DNA of 64,000 nt from Phenylobacterium sp. SCN 70-31 (lineage in GTDB: Bacteria; Pseudomonadota; Alphaproteobacteria; Caulobacterales; Caulobacteraceae), in NCBI RefSeq assembly GCF_001724605.1, contig NZ_MEEX01000006.1, forward strand, positions 218,702 through 282,701. Reading direction: 5' to 3'. Below, one piece after another: positions 56,334-64,000 of the stretch (positions within the stretch are counted from its first letter, which is position 1; each line of letters opens with the position of its first letter). The notes below the pieces were generated by a model, which worked only from the letters and a program-made list of their open reading frames with translations, did no database searches and was not told where the DNA came from. The position numbers were made by a program, and so were the translations under genes.

Positions 56334-57500
56334 ATGAGCCGTGACCTGTTGCCTGGCGTCACCGGCGTGCTGGCGCTGGCGGACGGAACCGTCCTTCAGG
56401 GCGTGGGGGTGGGCGGCGTCGGCGAGGCCGTGGGCGAGGTGTGCTTCAACACCGCCATGACCGGTTACCAGGAAATCCTGACCGACCCGTCCTACATGGC
56501 CCAGATCGTGACCTTCACGTTCCCGCACGTGGGCAACGTGGGGACCAACGTCGAGGACATCGAGCAGATGTCGGGCTCGGCCGAGACCGCGGCGCGCGGG
56601 GCGATCTTCCGCGATGCGCCCACCCGCCCGGCCAACTGGCGCGCGGACAGCGATCTCGAGGCCTGGATGGCGCGCCGCGGCGTCATCGGCCTGGCCGGGG
56701 TCGACACCCGCGCCCTGACCCGCGCGATCCGCGAGCGCGGCATGCCCCACGGCGTCATCGCCCACGATCCCGAGGGCCGGTTCGACCTGGACGCCCTGGT
56801 CGCCCGGGCGAAGGCGTGGTCGGGCCTGGTCGGCCTGGACCTGGCCAAGGACGCCACCTGTCTGCAACCGTTCACCTACGACGAAGGCCTGTGGGACTGG
56901 AACGGGGGCTACGCCAGGGCGGGGTCGCCGAGCTACGAGGTGGTCGTCGTCGACTACGGCGTGAAGCGCAACATCCTGCGGGCGCTGACCTCGGTCGGCG
57001 CGCGGGTGACGGTGGTGCCGGCCACGACGACCGCCGAAGAGATCCTGGCGCGCAATCCCGACGGCGTGCTGCTGTCGAACGGTCCCGGCGACCCGGCGGC
57101 GACGGGCGAATACGCCGTGCCCGAGATCCGCAAGCTGGTCGACAGCGGCAAGCCCGTCTTCGGCATCTGCCTGGGCCACCAGATGCTGTCGCTCGCGCTC
57201 GGCGCGAAGACGGTGAAGATGGACCAGGGCCATCATGGCGCGAACCATCCGGTCAAGGACCTGACGACCGGCAAGGTCGAGATCGTCTCGATGAACCACG
57301 GCTTCACCGTGGACCGCGACAGCCTGCCCGAGCCCGTGGTCGAGACCCACGTCTCGCTGTTCGACGGCACCAACGCCGGCATCGCGCTCAAGGACCGCCC
57401 CGTCTTCTCGGTCCAGCACCACCCCGAGGCCTCCCCCGGCCCCACAGACAGCCTCTACATCTTCGAACGCTTCACCGCCCTCATGGACCAGGCGAAGTAG
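56334..57500 (+). CDS. carA: carbamoyl-phosphate synthase small subunit
   Basis: 388 residues with AAGGAGAG upstream. N-terminal [22 protein letters not shown]-terminal class I glutamine amidotransferase with [14 protein letters not shown] (Cys nucleophile) and [13 protein letters not shown] (His-Glu). It supplies ammonia from glutamine to CarB for arginine and pyrimidines. It is about 3.1 kb from carB, split by the palindrome and five genes. Confidence 0.96.
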   Translation: MSRDLLPGVTGVLALADGTVLQGVGVGGVGEAVGEVCFNTAMTGYQEILTDPSYMAQIVTFTFPHVGNVGTNVEDIEQMSGSAETAARGAIFRDAPTRPANWRADSDLEAWMARRGVIGLAGVDTRALTRAIRERGMPHGVIAHDPEGRFDLDALVARAKAWSGLVGLDLAKDATCLQPFTYDEGLWDWNGGYARAGSPSYEVVVVDYGVKRNILRALTSVGARVTVVPATTTAEEILARNPDGVLLSNGPGDPAATGEYAVPEIRKLVDSGKPVFGICLGHQMLSLALGAKTVKMDQGHHGANHPVKDLTTGKVEIVSMNHGFTVDRDSLPEPVVETHVSLFDGTNAGIALKDRPVFSVQHHPEASPGPTDSLYIFERFTALMDQAK

Positions 57501-57502
57501 AC

Positions 57503-57646
57503 GCGGCGAAGCCGCAAGAATTGAACCGCGAACGAACGCGAAGGAACGCGAACAGGACCTCAGGAACGGTCTGGGCCACTGGGACTTTCTCCGAGAGCAG
57601 AGGCTTCACGGACGCGTTCGCGTTCCTTCGCGTTCGTTCGCGGTTC
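57503..57646. repeat. palindromic element C: perfect 31-bp inverted repeat
   Basis: The arms 57523-57553 and 57616-57646 are perfectly complementary over 31 bases, with a 62-base loop. A mini-hairpin GCGGC-GAA-GCCGC (57503-57515) precedes the left arm. It starts three bases after the carA stop. The right arm is within the 3' end of the GxxExxY gene, whose tail (RTNAKERERVR) it encodes. Confidence 0.93.
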
Positions 57647-58045
57647 CTCGTCTTGCAAAACGAGCCGCTCCACCGTCGCGCGCGGGACGGCTCCGAAGTT
57701 GACGAGCAACCCCAGGTCAAGGCCCGTCGCGCGCAGGTAGTTCAAGAGTTGCGCCCGATGCTCGGGCGCGATCGCCCGGGCGACCTTGAGCTCTACGATG
57801 ATCGCCTCGAAGCATACGAAGTCCGGCGCGTAGGCCTGCCTCAGAGGCGTCCCCTTGTATGCGAGCCGCAGCGTCGGCTGGGCCCGAAATGGAATCCGGC
57901 GGGCGGAAAACTCCATTGCCAGGCATTCTTGATAGACCGCCTCCAGAAATCCGCGACCCATGGCTCGGTTGACCTCGAAGATCGCGCCTTGAATGCGAAA
58001 CGCCTCCTCGCGATGAAGCAAGAGGTCGGTCGTCGGCTGGATCAT
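57560..58045 (-). CDS. GxxExxY / PD-(D/E)XK-superfamily protein
   Basis: 161 residues. The GFLEAVYQECL motif names the GxxExxY family, and APDFVCFEAIIVELKV gives the D...ExK pattern of the PD-(D/E)XK nuclease fold (PF13366). The core ends near VERLVLQ (about residue 131), and the remaining ~30 residues are encoded by one arm and loop of palindrome C. Whether it is an active nuclease is unproven. It converges on carA. Confidence 0.85.
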   Translation of the reverse strand: MIQPTTDLLLHREEAFRIQGAIFEVNRAMGRGFLEAVYQECLAMEFSARRIPFRAQPTLRLAYKGTPLRQAYAPDFVCFEAIIVELKVARAIAPEHRAQLLNYLRATGLDLGLLVNFGAVPRATVERLVLQDEEPRTNAKERERVREASALGESPSGPDRS

Positions 58046-58108
58046 GCCGTCAACTTACCACCCTCCGTCGATTGGAACAATAAGAGAACATTCCCCGAGG
58101 GGATTCCC

Positions 58109-58591
58109 TCACCACCCGATGTGTTGGAGGATCTCCGGGAGGAACTGGAGGAAGACGTCCAGGTCGTCGCGGAGGGCTTCGAACGTGCCGCCGGGGGCCA
58201 CGTTGGCGTCGTAGGCGAAGATCGGGTCGCCCGCCGGGTCCAGGTAGACGCGGACGTACCGCTTCGTGCGGTTCCAGTCGTTGGCCTTCTCGAGCCCCAG
58301 CGGCTGCTCCAGGTCGAAGCTGGAGAGGAACTGCACCGCCCGGCAGCGCCCATCCGTGCAGTCGTAGAGGTCGACTTCGAACTTCACGCCGTTGGCGGCC
58401 TGGGCCTGGACATAGCGCGTCCCGTCGTCGGTCTTCTCGACCTTCGGATCGAAGCCCTCGGCCTTGAGGAACGCGATGACGTCCTCGATGGCGAGGCCGG
58501 CCTCGGGGATCGGGCGCGCCTCGGCGGCGCCGGCGGACGCCAACGCGGCGATCGCCAGGCTCGCGGCCGCAGCCGCCAGGACACGTTTCAT
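58109..58591 (-). CDS. exported YbjN-domain protein
   Basis: The ATG at 58591 gives 160 residues with a signal peptide ending AGAAEARP. The remainder (EDVIAFLKAEGFDPKVEKTDDG...FAYDANVAPGGTFEALRDDLDVFLQ) matches the YbjN-like fold related to the type III chaperone-like family. Exported, role unknown. Confidence 0.75.
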   Translation of the reverse strand: MKRVLAAAAASLAIAALASAGAAEARPIPEAGLAIEDVIAFLKAEGFDPKVEKTDDGTRYVQAQAANGVKFEVDLYDCTDGRCRAVQFLSSFDLEQPLGLEKANDWNRTKRYVRVYLDPAGDPIFAYDANVAPGGTFEALRDDLDVFLQFLPEILQHIGW

Positions 58592-58656
58592 GCAGGCACC
58601 CCCAATCAGACGCGAGACGCCCCGGCATATCGCGCGCCGGGGCGCTCGGCCACGGG

Positions 58657-59418
58657 TTAGAGCCGCGACAGCTTGCCGACGCCGATGACCGGGCCGCTCG
58701 GGCCGTCCGGGTTCTGCGACCCGCCGGGCGGTTCGACCGAGACGGCCAGCGCCGCGCCCTCGGCCATCTTGGCCATCAGTTCGGTCGGCAGCGCGATCAC
58801 CTTCGCCTTGCCGGATTCCACCAGGCCCAGGGACTTGGGGTTGTCCTGGCCGGCGATCAGCCACAGCTCGTGCACCTTGTCGCGCTCCGAGCCCTCGGGC
58901 AGCAGCGAGGTGACGATCAGGGCCTTGCGGTCGGGATCGTAGGCGGCCGTGAACAGGGGCTGGACCCGGCTGTCCTGGCTGACGACGCTGGCGCTCAGCA
59001 GTTGGCCCTGCGGGGCCACCGGCACGTCGCGGGTGACGGTCACCGGCGGCTGGTTCACCTGCACCACCACGGCGGCCAGGCTGGCGGCGGCCAGGGCGAA
59101 GCCGCCCATCGCCGCGTTCCGCCAGAACCTGAGCCGGCCCAGGAGCGCGCCGTTGTCGTTGGCGGCCCCGCTGGTCCTGGAGTCGTTGGCCGGCAGCAGG
59201 CGCTCGATCCGCGCCCAGAGCCCCGCGGGCGCCGGGACGGAGGGGATCTGCTCCAGCAGCGGCGCCAGCCGCGCCTGCCAGGCCGCGACGTCGGCGGCGA
59301 ACGCCGGTTCCCGCGCCATGCGCAGTTCGGCCTCGGCCCGCTCGCGGGCGTCCAGCACCCCCAGCGCGTGTTCGGCGGCCAGGGCTTCGGCTTCGGAGAG
59401 GTCGGGAGCTTCGCTCAT
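58657..59418 (-). CDS. RskA-type anti-sigma factor
   Basis: 253 residues from ATG at 59418. The N-terminal ~75 residues look like a sigma-binding domain (EAEALAAEHALGVLDARERAEAE), followed by one membrane helix (GGFALAAASLAAVVVQV) and the periplasmic RskA-like domain (FTAAYDPDRKALIVTSLLPEGS; ALAVSVEPPGGS). Its start overlaps the stop of the sigma gene (ATGA). It holds the sigma at the membrane. Confidence 0.88.
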   Translation of the reverse strand: MSEAPDLSEAEALAAEHALGVLDARERAEAELRMAREPAFAADVAAWQARLAPLLEQIPSVPAPAGLWARIERLLPANDSRTSGAANDNGALLGRLRFWRNAAMGGFALAAASLAAVVVQVNQPPVTVTRDVPVAPQGQLLSASVVSQDSRVQPLFTAAYDPDRKALIVTSLLPEGSERDKVHELWLIAGQDNPKSLGLVESGKAKVIALPTELMAKMAEGAALAVSVEPPGGSQNPDGPSGPVIGVGKLSRL

Positions 59419-59972
59419 GACTGGAGGCACCCCTTCAGCTTCGCCAGTCCCCGACGAATCCAGCTCTTCACCGTGCCCAGCGGCGCATCCATCCGGCGGG
59501 CCAGCGCGTCATAGGTCACGCCCTCGAAGAAGGCGGTGCGGATGACCGACTGGGTGCGGTCGTCCAGCTCGCTCAGGCAGCCGTGCAGCCGGGCGCGGTC
59601 GTCGGCGGCCGAGAGCAGGGTCTCGGCGCTGTCGGCCCCATCGGGAATCTCCAGCTCCTCGACCGGTTCGGCGTAGGCGATCGGACCTCGGGCGCGCAGG
59701 CGATCAATCGCCCGGTTGCGGGCGATGGTCGATGCCCATGTCATCACGCTCGCCCGGGCGGAATCGAACCGATCCGCACGTCGCCAGATGGTGACGTAAA
59801 CGTCCTGCAACACGTCCTCACTTTCCTCGCGGTCGGAGAGGATACGGAGGCAGACGCCAAAGAGTTTCGCCGAGGTGGCTTCGTAAAGTTGTCGCAGGGC
59901 CTCGCGTTCGCCGGCGGCGATGCGCGACATGAGCTGGACGAGTATGTCCGGGGACGTGACGGCGGCGGCCAA
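59415..59972 (-). CDS. ECF sigma factor partnered with RskA-type anti-sigma
   Basis: I start at the TTG at 59972 (185 residues), since upstream sequence is not family-like and a GTG at 60068 gives an odd leader. Sigma-2 is REALRQLYEATSAKLFGVCLRIL...SEDVLQDVYVTIWR; sigma-4 is LDDRTQSVIRTAFFEGVTYDALARRMDAPLGTVKSWIRR. It would respond to release from the adjacent anti-sigma factor. Target promoters not identified. Confidence 0.86.
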   Translation of the reverse strand: MAAAVTSPDILVQLMSRIAAGEREALRQLYEATSAKLFGVCLRILSDREESEDVLQDVYVTIWRRADRFDSARASVMTWASTIARNRAIDRLRARGPIAYAEPVEELEIPDGADSAETLLSAADDRARLHGCLSELDDRTQSVIRTAFFEGVTYDALARRMDAPLGTVKSWIRRGLAKLKGCLQS

Positions 59973-60153
59973 GTGAACACCTGCGGTTTCGTCGCCGTGC
60001 GGCGAACTGACACAGGCCAAGCTGCCCGCACCTGGGCCTTTGCGCAAGTCGTCACGGTTGAGTCGCACATCGCCGAAGAGGCGAGGGTTTCGACCCCCGC
60101 CCCGGCGTTGCGGGTGCGGCCTCGCCCGTCAGGTCGCCCCTCAGGCCCGCCCC

Positions 60154-60384
60154 TCAGGCCGCCTGGCTGCGCAGGGTGGCCCGGCGGGTGGCGGCGCGCT
60201 TCGCCTTGGCCCGCTCCTGGCGCGCGTCGTGCCGCGCCTCGGCTTCGGCCTCCAGGGCCGGAACCAGCTCGGCCGCCGCCGCCCGCTGCTTGTCGTCGCC
60301 CGACTCGGCCAGCCGGCGCGCGTTGGCGAGGAAGGTCGCCACCTCGTCGTCGGCGAGCGTCGGAATGCGGTCGATCAGGCTCAT
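60154..60384 (-). CDS. small helical protein of unknown function
   Basis: The ATG at 60384 follows a GGAGG ribosome site and gives 76 residues. Mostly charged helix: DDEVATFLANARRLAES, then RAAAAELVPALEAEAEARHDARQERAKAKRAATRR. No family recognised. It is divergent from carB. Confidence 0.6.
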   Translation of the reverse strand: MSLIDRIPTLADDEVATFLANARRLAESGDDKQRAAAAELVPALEAEAEARHDARQERAKAKRAATRRATLRSQAA

Positions 60385-60644
60385 GGCGGCCTCCTGGTGC
60401 TGTCGCGGCGCTTTGCGGCGCCTTGCAGGAACAGCGCCCCAGCCCCGCCGCCAGTTGCATGATTCGAAACAGAAATTTCCGGGAACCAAATCGCGTTCCG
60501 CGACTTGCCCGTGCCCGGGGGGGCAAAGGGGCGCCGGCTCGCTTGCGCACGGGCGGCCGGGTCTCTAAAGGGGCGCCTTAACCTGAAGTTCTGACCAGGC
60601 GCCGGCGCGCGTGTCTCGCGCGGCCGCCTTTTCGCGCGAGAGCC

Positions 60645-63600
60645 ATGCCCAAACGCACCGACATCTCCTCGATCCTGATCATCGGCGCGGGGCCCATCGT
60701 CATCGGCCAGGCGTGCGAGTTCGACTATTCCGGCGTCCAGGCCTGCAAGGCCCTGCGCGCCGAGGGCTATCGGATCGTGCTGGTCAATTCGAACCCGGCG
60801 ACGATCATGACCGATCCCGACGTCGCCGACGCCACCTACATCGAGCCGATCACGCCCGAGATGGTGGCCAAGATCATCGAGAAGGAGCGGCCCGACGCCC
60901 TGCTGCCCACCATGGGCGGCCAGACGGCGCTGAACACCGCCCTCGCGCTCGAGGAGCTCGGGGTGCTCGAGAAGTTCGGCGTCGAGATGATCGGCGCCCG
61001 CGCCGACGTCATCGACAAGGCCGAGGACCGCCTCAAGTTCCGCAACGCCATGGACAAGATCGGGCTGGAGAGCCCCAGGTCCAAGGCCGCCCACTCGATG
61101 GATGAGGCGCTGGAGGGCCTGGAGTTCGTGGGCCTGCCCGCGATCATCCGCCCGTCCTTCACCCTCGCCGGCAGCGGCGGGGGCATCGCCTACAACATCG
61201 AGGAGTTCCGCGAGATCGTCGAGCGGGGCCTGGACCTCTCGCCCACCACCGAGGTGCTGATCGAGGAGAGCGTGCTCGGCTGGAAGGAGTACGAGATGGA
61301 GGTCGTCCGCGACAAGGCGGACAACTGCATCATCATCTGCTCCATCGAGAACATCGACCCGATGGGCGTCCACACGGGCGACTCCATCACCGTCGCCCCC
61401 GCACTCACGCTGACCGACAAGGAATATCAGCGGATGCGCCGCGCCTCCATCGACGTGCTGCGCGAGATCGGCGTCGAGACCGGCGGCTCCAACGTGCAGT
61501 TCGCCATCAACCCGGCCGACGGCCGCATGGTGGTGATCGAGATGAACCCGCGGGTCAGCCGCAGCTCGGCCCTGGCGTCCAAGGCCACCGGCTTCCCGAT
61601 CGCCAAGGTCGCCGCCCGCCTGGCCGTGGGCTACACGCTGGACGAGCTGATGAACGACATCACGGGCGCCACGCCCGCCTCGTTCGAACCCAGCATCGAC
61701 TACGTCGTCACCAAGATCCCGCGCTTCGCCTTCGAGAAGTTCCCCGGCTCCGAGCCCTATCTCACCACCCAGATGAAGTCGGTGGGCGAGGTCATGGCCA
61801 TCGGCCGCACCTTCGCCGAGAGCCTCCAGAAGGCCCTGCGCGGCCTGGAGACCGGTCTCTCCGGCCTGGACGAGATCGCCATCGAGGGCGGCGACGATCC
61901 CGAGACCGGCCGCGCCGCGGTGCTGCGCGCCCTGGCCGTCCCCACCCCGGACCGGCTGCGCGTGATCGCCCAGGCGTTCCGCGCCGGCCTGACGGTGGAC
62001 GAGGTCAACGCCGCCTGTTCCTACGAGCCCTGGTTCCTGCGCCAGCTCGAAGCCCTGGTGGCCACCGAGGCCGCCGTCCGCGAGGGCGGGCTGCCCACCG
62101 CCGCCGCCGACTTCCGCCGCCTCAAGGCGCTGGGCTTCTCCGACGCCCGGCTGGCGAAGCTGACCCAGACCACCGAGAAGGAGGTGCGCGAGCAGCGCCG
62201 CGCCCTGGGCGTCCGCCCCGTCTTCAAGCGCATCGACACCTGCGCCGGCGAGTTCCGCGCCGAGACGCCCTACATGTACTCCACCTACGAGACCGGCGCC
62301 CTGGGCCAGATTCCCGACTGCGAGAGCGAGCCGTCGGGGGCGAAGAAGGCCATCATCCTGGGCGGCGGCCCCAACCGGATCGGGCAGGGGATCGAGTTCG
62401 ACTACTGCTGCTGCCACGCCGCCTTCGCGCTGGCCGAGATCGGCGTCGAGTCGATCATGGTCAACTGCAACCCCGAGACCGTCTCCACCGACTACGACAC
62501 CTCCGACCGCCTCTACTTCGAGCCGCTGACCGCCGAGGACGTCCTCGAACTGATCGAGACCGAGCGCGCCGCCGGCGAGCTGCTGGGCGTCATCGTCCAG
62601 TTCGGCGGCCAGACGCCCCTCAAGCTGGCCAAGCCGCTGGAGGACGCGGGCATCCCGATCCTGGGCACTAGCCCCGACGCCATCGACCTGGCCGAGGACC
62701 GCGAGCGTTTCCAGCAACTGCTGCACAAGCTGAAGATCGCCCAGCCGGTCAACGCCCTGGCCCGCAGCCGCGACGAGGCCTTCGCCGCCGCGCACAAGGT
62801 GGGCTACCCCGTCGTGATCCGCCCCTCCTACGTCCTGGGCGGCCGCGCGATGGAGATCGTCCGCGACGACGAACAGCTCGAACGCTACATCGCCACCGCC
62901 GTCCAGGTGTCGGGTGACAGCCCGGTCCTCCTCGACCAGTACCTCAGCCGCGCCACCGAGGTGGACGTGGACGCCCTGTGCGACGCCCATGGCCAGGTCT
63001 TCGTGGCCGGCGTCATGGAGCATATCGAGGAGGCTGGCGTGCACTCGGGCGACAGCGCCTGCTCGCTCCCGCCCTTCTCGCTCACGCCGGCGACCATCGC
63101 CGAGCTGAAGCGCCAGACCGAGGCCATGGCCCGGGCGCTGGAGGTCCGCGGCCTGATGAACGTCCAGTTCGCCATCGAGGAGCCGCACGGCGAGGCCCCG
63201 CGCATCTATGTGCTCGAGGTCAACCCGCGCGCCAGCCGCACGGTGCCCTTCGTGGCCAAGACCATCGGCCAGCCCGTGGCCGCCATCGCCGCCAAGCTGA
63301 TGGCCGGCAAGCCGCTCGCCGACTTCGGTCTCGCCGACAGGCCCTACGACCACATCGCGGTGAAGGAAGCCGTCTTCCCCTTCGCCAAGTTCCCCAAGGT
63401 CGACACCGTCCTGGGCCCCGAGATGCGCTCGACGGGCGAGGTCATGGGCCTCGACTGGATACGCCCCGGCGAGGGGCCGGGCCCCGCCTTCGCCCGCGCC
63501 TTCGCCAAGGCCCAGCTCGGCGGCGGGACCACCCTGCCCACCCAGGGCTGCGCCTTCATCTCGGTGCGCGACGCCGACAAGCTCTGGATCCTGGAGGCGG

Positions 63601-63935
63601 CCCGCATCATCCAGGCCCAGGGCTTCCGCATCCTGGCCACGGCCGGAACCGCCGCCTTCCTGGCGGGCGAGGGCGTCAAGGTCGAGGTGGTGAAGAAGGT
63701 CCTCGAAGGCCGCCCCCACATCGTCGACGCCATGAAGAACGGCGAGGTCCAGCTCGTCTTCAACACCACCGAGGGCAAGCAGTCGCTGCTCGACAGCTTC
63801 GAGATCCGCCGCACCGCCCTCATGGGCAAGATCCCCTACTTCACCACCGCCCCCGCCGCCCTGGCCGCCGCCCGAGCCATCGCGGCGACCGCCGAGGCCC
63901 CCCTGGAAGTGCGCCCCCTCCAGAGCTACGCCTAG
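60645..63935 (+). CDS. carB: carbamoyl-phosphate synthase large subunit
   Basis: 1096 residues with duplicated ATP-grasp halves. Start [17 protein letters not shown], first-half ATP-grasp [11 protein letters not shown], second-half [17 protein letters not shown] and [11 protein letters not shown], and a C-terminal MGS-like allosteric domain ([16 protein letters not shown]). It makes carbamoyl phosphate from bicarbonate, ammonia and two ATP. The small subunit carA is about 3.1 kb upstream, same strand. Confidence 0.97.
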   Translation: MPKRTDISSILIIGAGPIVIGQACEFDYSGVQACKALRAEGYRIVLVNSNPATIMTDPDVADATYIEPITPEMVAKIIEKERPDALLPTMGGQTALNTALALEELGVLEKFGVEMIGARADVIDKAEDRLKFRNAMDKIGLESPRSKAAHSMDEALEGLEFVGLPAIIRPSFTLAGSGGGIAYNIEEFREIVERGLDLSPTTEVLIEESVLGWKEYEMEVVRDKADNCIIICSIENIDPMGVHTGDSITVAPALTLTDKEYQRMRRASIDVLREIGVETGGSNVQFAINPADGRMVVIEMNPRVSRSSALASKATGFPIAKVAARLAVGYTLDELMNDITGATPASFEPSIDYVVTKIPRFAFEKFPGSEPYLTTQMKSVGEVMAIGRTFAESLQKALRGLETGLSGLDEIAIEGGDDPETGRAAVLRALAVPTPDRLRVIAQAFRAGLTVDEVNAACSYEPWFLRQLEALVATEAAVREGGLPTAAADFRRLKALGFSDARLAKLTQTTEKEVREQRRALGVRPVFKRIDTCAGEFRAETPYMYSTYETGALGQIPDCESEPSGAKKAIILGGGPNRIGQGIEFDYCCCHAAFALAEIGVESIMVNCNPETVSTDYDTSDRLYFEPLTAEDVLELIETERAAGELLGVIVQFGGQTPLKLAKPLEDAGIPILGTSPDAIDLAEDRERFQQLLHKLKIAQPVNALARSRDEAFAAAHKVGYPVVIRPSYVLGGRAMEIVRDDEQLERYIATAVQVSGDSPVLLDQYLSRATEVDVDALCDAHGQVFVAGVMEHIEEAGVHSGDSACSLPPFSLTPATIAELKRQTEAMARALEVRGLMNVQFAIEEPHGEAPRIYVLEVNPRASRTVPFVAKTIGQPVAAIAAKLMAGKPLADFGLADRPYDHIAVKEAVFPFAKFPKVDTVLGPEMRSTGEVMGLDWIRPGEGPGPAFARAFAKAQLGGGTTLPTQGCAFISVRDADKLWILEAARIIQAQGFRILATAGTAAFLAGEGVKVEVVKKVLEGRPHIVDAMKNGEVQLVFNTTEGKQSLLDSFEIRRTALMGKIPYFTTAPAALAAARAIAATAEAPLEVRPLQSYA

Positions 63936-63951
63936 GAGCCCCCGCCCCAAT

Positions 63952-64000
63952 CCTCCCCCGTTCACGGGGGAGGGGGACCACGCCCCGAAGAGGGCGTGGT
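63952..64000. terminator. two tandem hairpins after carB
   Basis: Hairpin one: CCTCCCCCG-TTCA-CGGGGGAGG (63952-63973), 9-bp stem. Hairpin two: ACCACGCCC-CGAAGA-GGGCGTGGT (63977-64000), 9-bp stem, ending at the window edge. They could terminate carB, though a T-tract is not visible, or they may be dispersed intergenic repeats. Confidence 0.65.

Noticed and set aside
60381..63965. 1194-residue open frame opposite carB
   Set aside because: Antisense shadow of carB caused by GC-rich third positions; composition is unnatural and no family motif is present.

Overview
The window looks like chromosomal DNA from a GC-rich alphaproteobacterium, most likely in Caulobacteraceae (Caulobacter/Phenylobacterium-like). 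This is inferred from protein style and gene set (hemF, petABC, nadA/nadB/nadC, trxB, greA, rpoD, dnaG, carA, carB) and not from a database match. Almost every base is coding, genes sit in short same-strand runs, and no rRNA, tRNA, prophage, insertion sequence or CRISPR array is visible.

Layout. 1-5530: a ChbG/YdjC-like deacetylase cut by the left edge, hemF, the cytochrome bc1 operon petABC with a strong terminator, and a periplasmic aspartyl protease. 5.6-10.1 kb: a small membrane protein, two tandem dienelactone hydrolases, the GTPase ychF, a nested palindromic element (A) and an epoxide hydrolase. 10.1-19.2 kb: catabolic or accessory genes (TetR regulator with divergent carotenoid-cleavage-type oxygenase, DUF2855, alkylsulfatase-like MBL enzyme, GlxA-type regulator with divergent DJ-1/PfpI enzyme, OprP-type porin, P-loop kinase). 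19.2-24.5 kb: NAD synthesis. nadC is translationally coupled to a TetR gene. nadA, a GyrI-like gene and nadB form an operon behind two strong palindromes. 24.6-29.9 kb: hybrid histidine kinase, SleB-type lipoprotein, trxB and a GNAT acetyltransferase. 29.9-37.3 kb: surface glycan/protein genes (pseI, a flavin monooxygenase, pseG, a 789-residue RTX protein, an ELM1-family protein). 37.3-46.2 kb: greA, small enzymes, secreted and membrane proteins, and an M28 peptidase. 46.2-51.1 kb: a ParE-type toxin/antitoxin pair immediately behind rpoD, then dnaG. 51.1-55.8 kb: a possible LexA box, an ECF41-type sigma operon with a matching promoter, palindromic element B, a HAD phosphatase and a PAS-HisKA-receiver protein with no kinase ATPase domain. 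55.8-64 kb: DUF1330, carA, palindromic element C overlapping a GxxExxY (PD-(D/E)XK-like) gene, YbjN, an ECF sigma/RskA anti-sigma pair, and carB.

The most unusual signal is the family of composite palindromes A, B and C at three distant intergenic sites. A and B share an order (outer arm, GAA-loop mini-hairpin, inner arm, loop, inner arm, second mini-hairpin, outer arm) while their inner arm sequences differ. C is a perfect 31-bp inverted repeat, and one of its arms encodes the tail of a predicted PD-(D/E)XK-superfamily protein. This may be a nuclease-linked dispersed repeat, loosely comparable to REP/RAYT systems. That link is inference.

Many start codons were moved inward from the longest open frame on the basis of ribosome binding sites, signal peptides or family length; these choices are stated in each entry. 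All family assignments are from reading the sequence, without searches.
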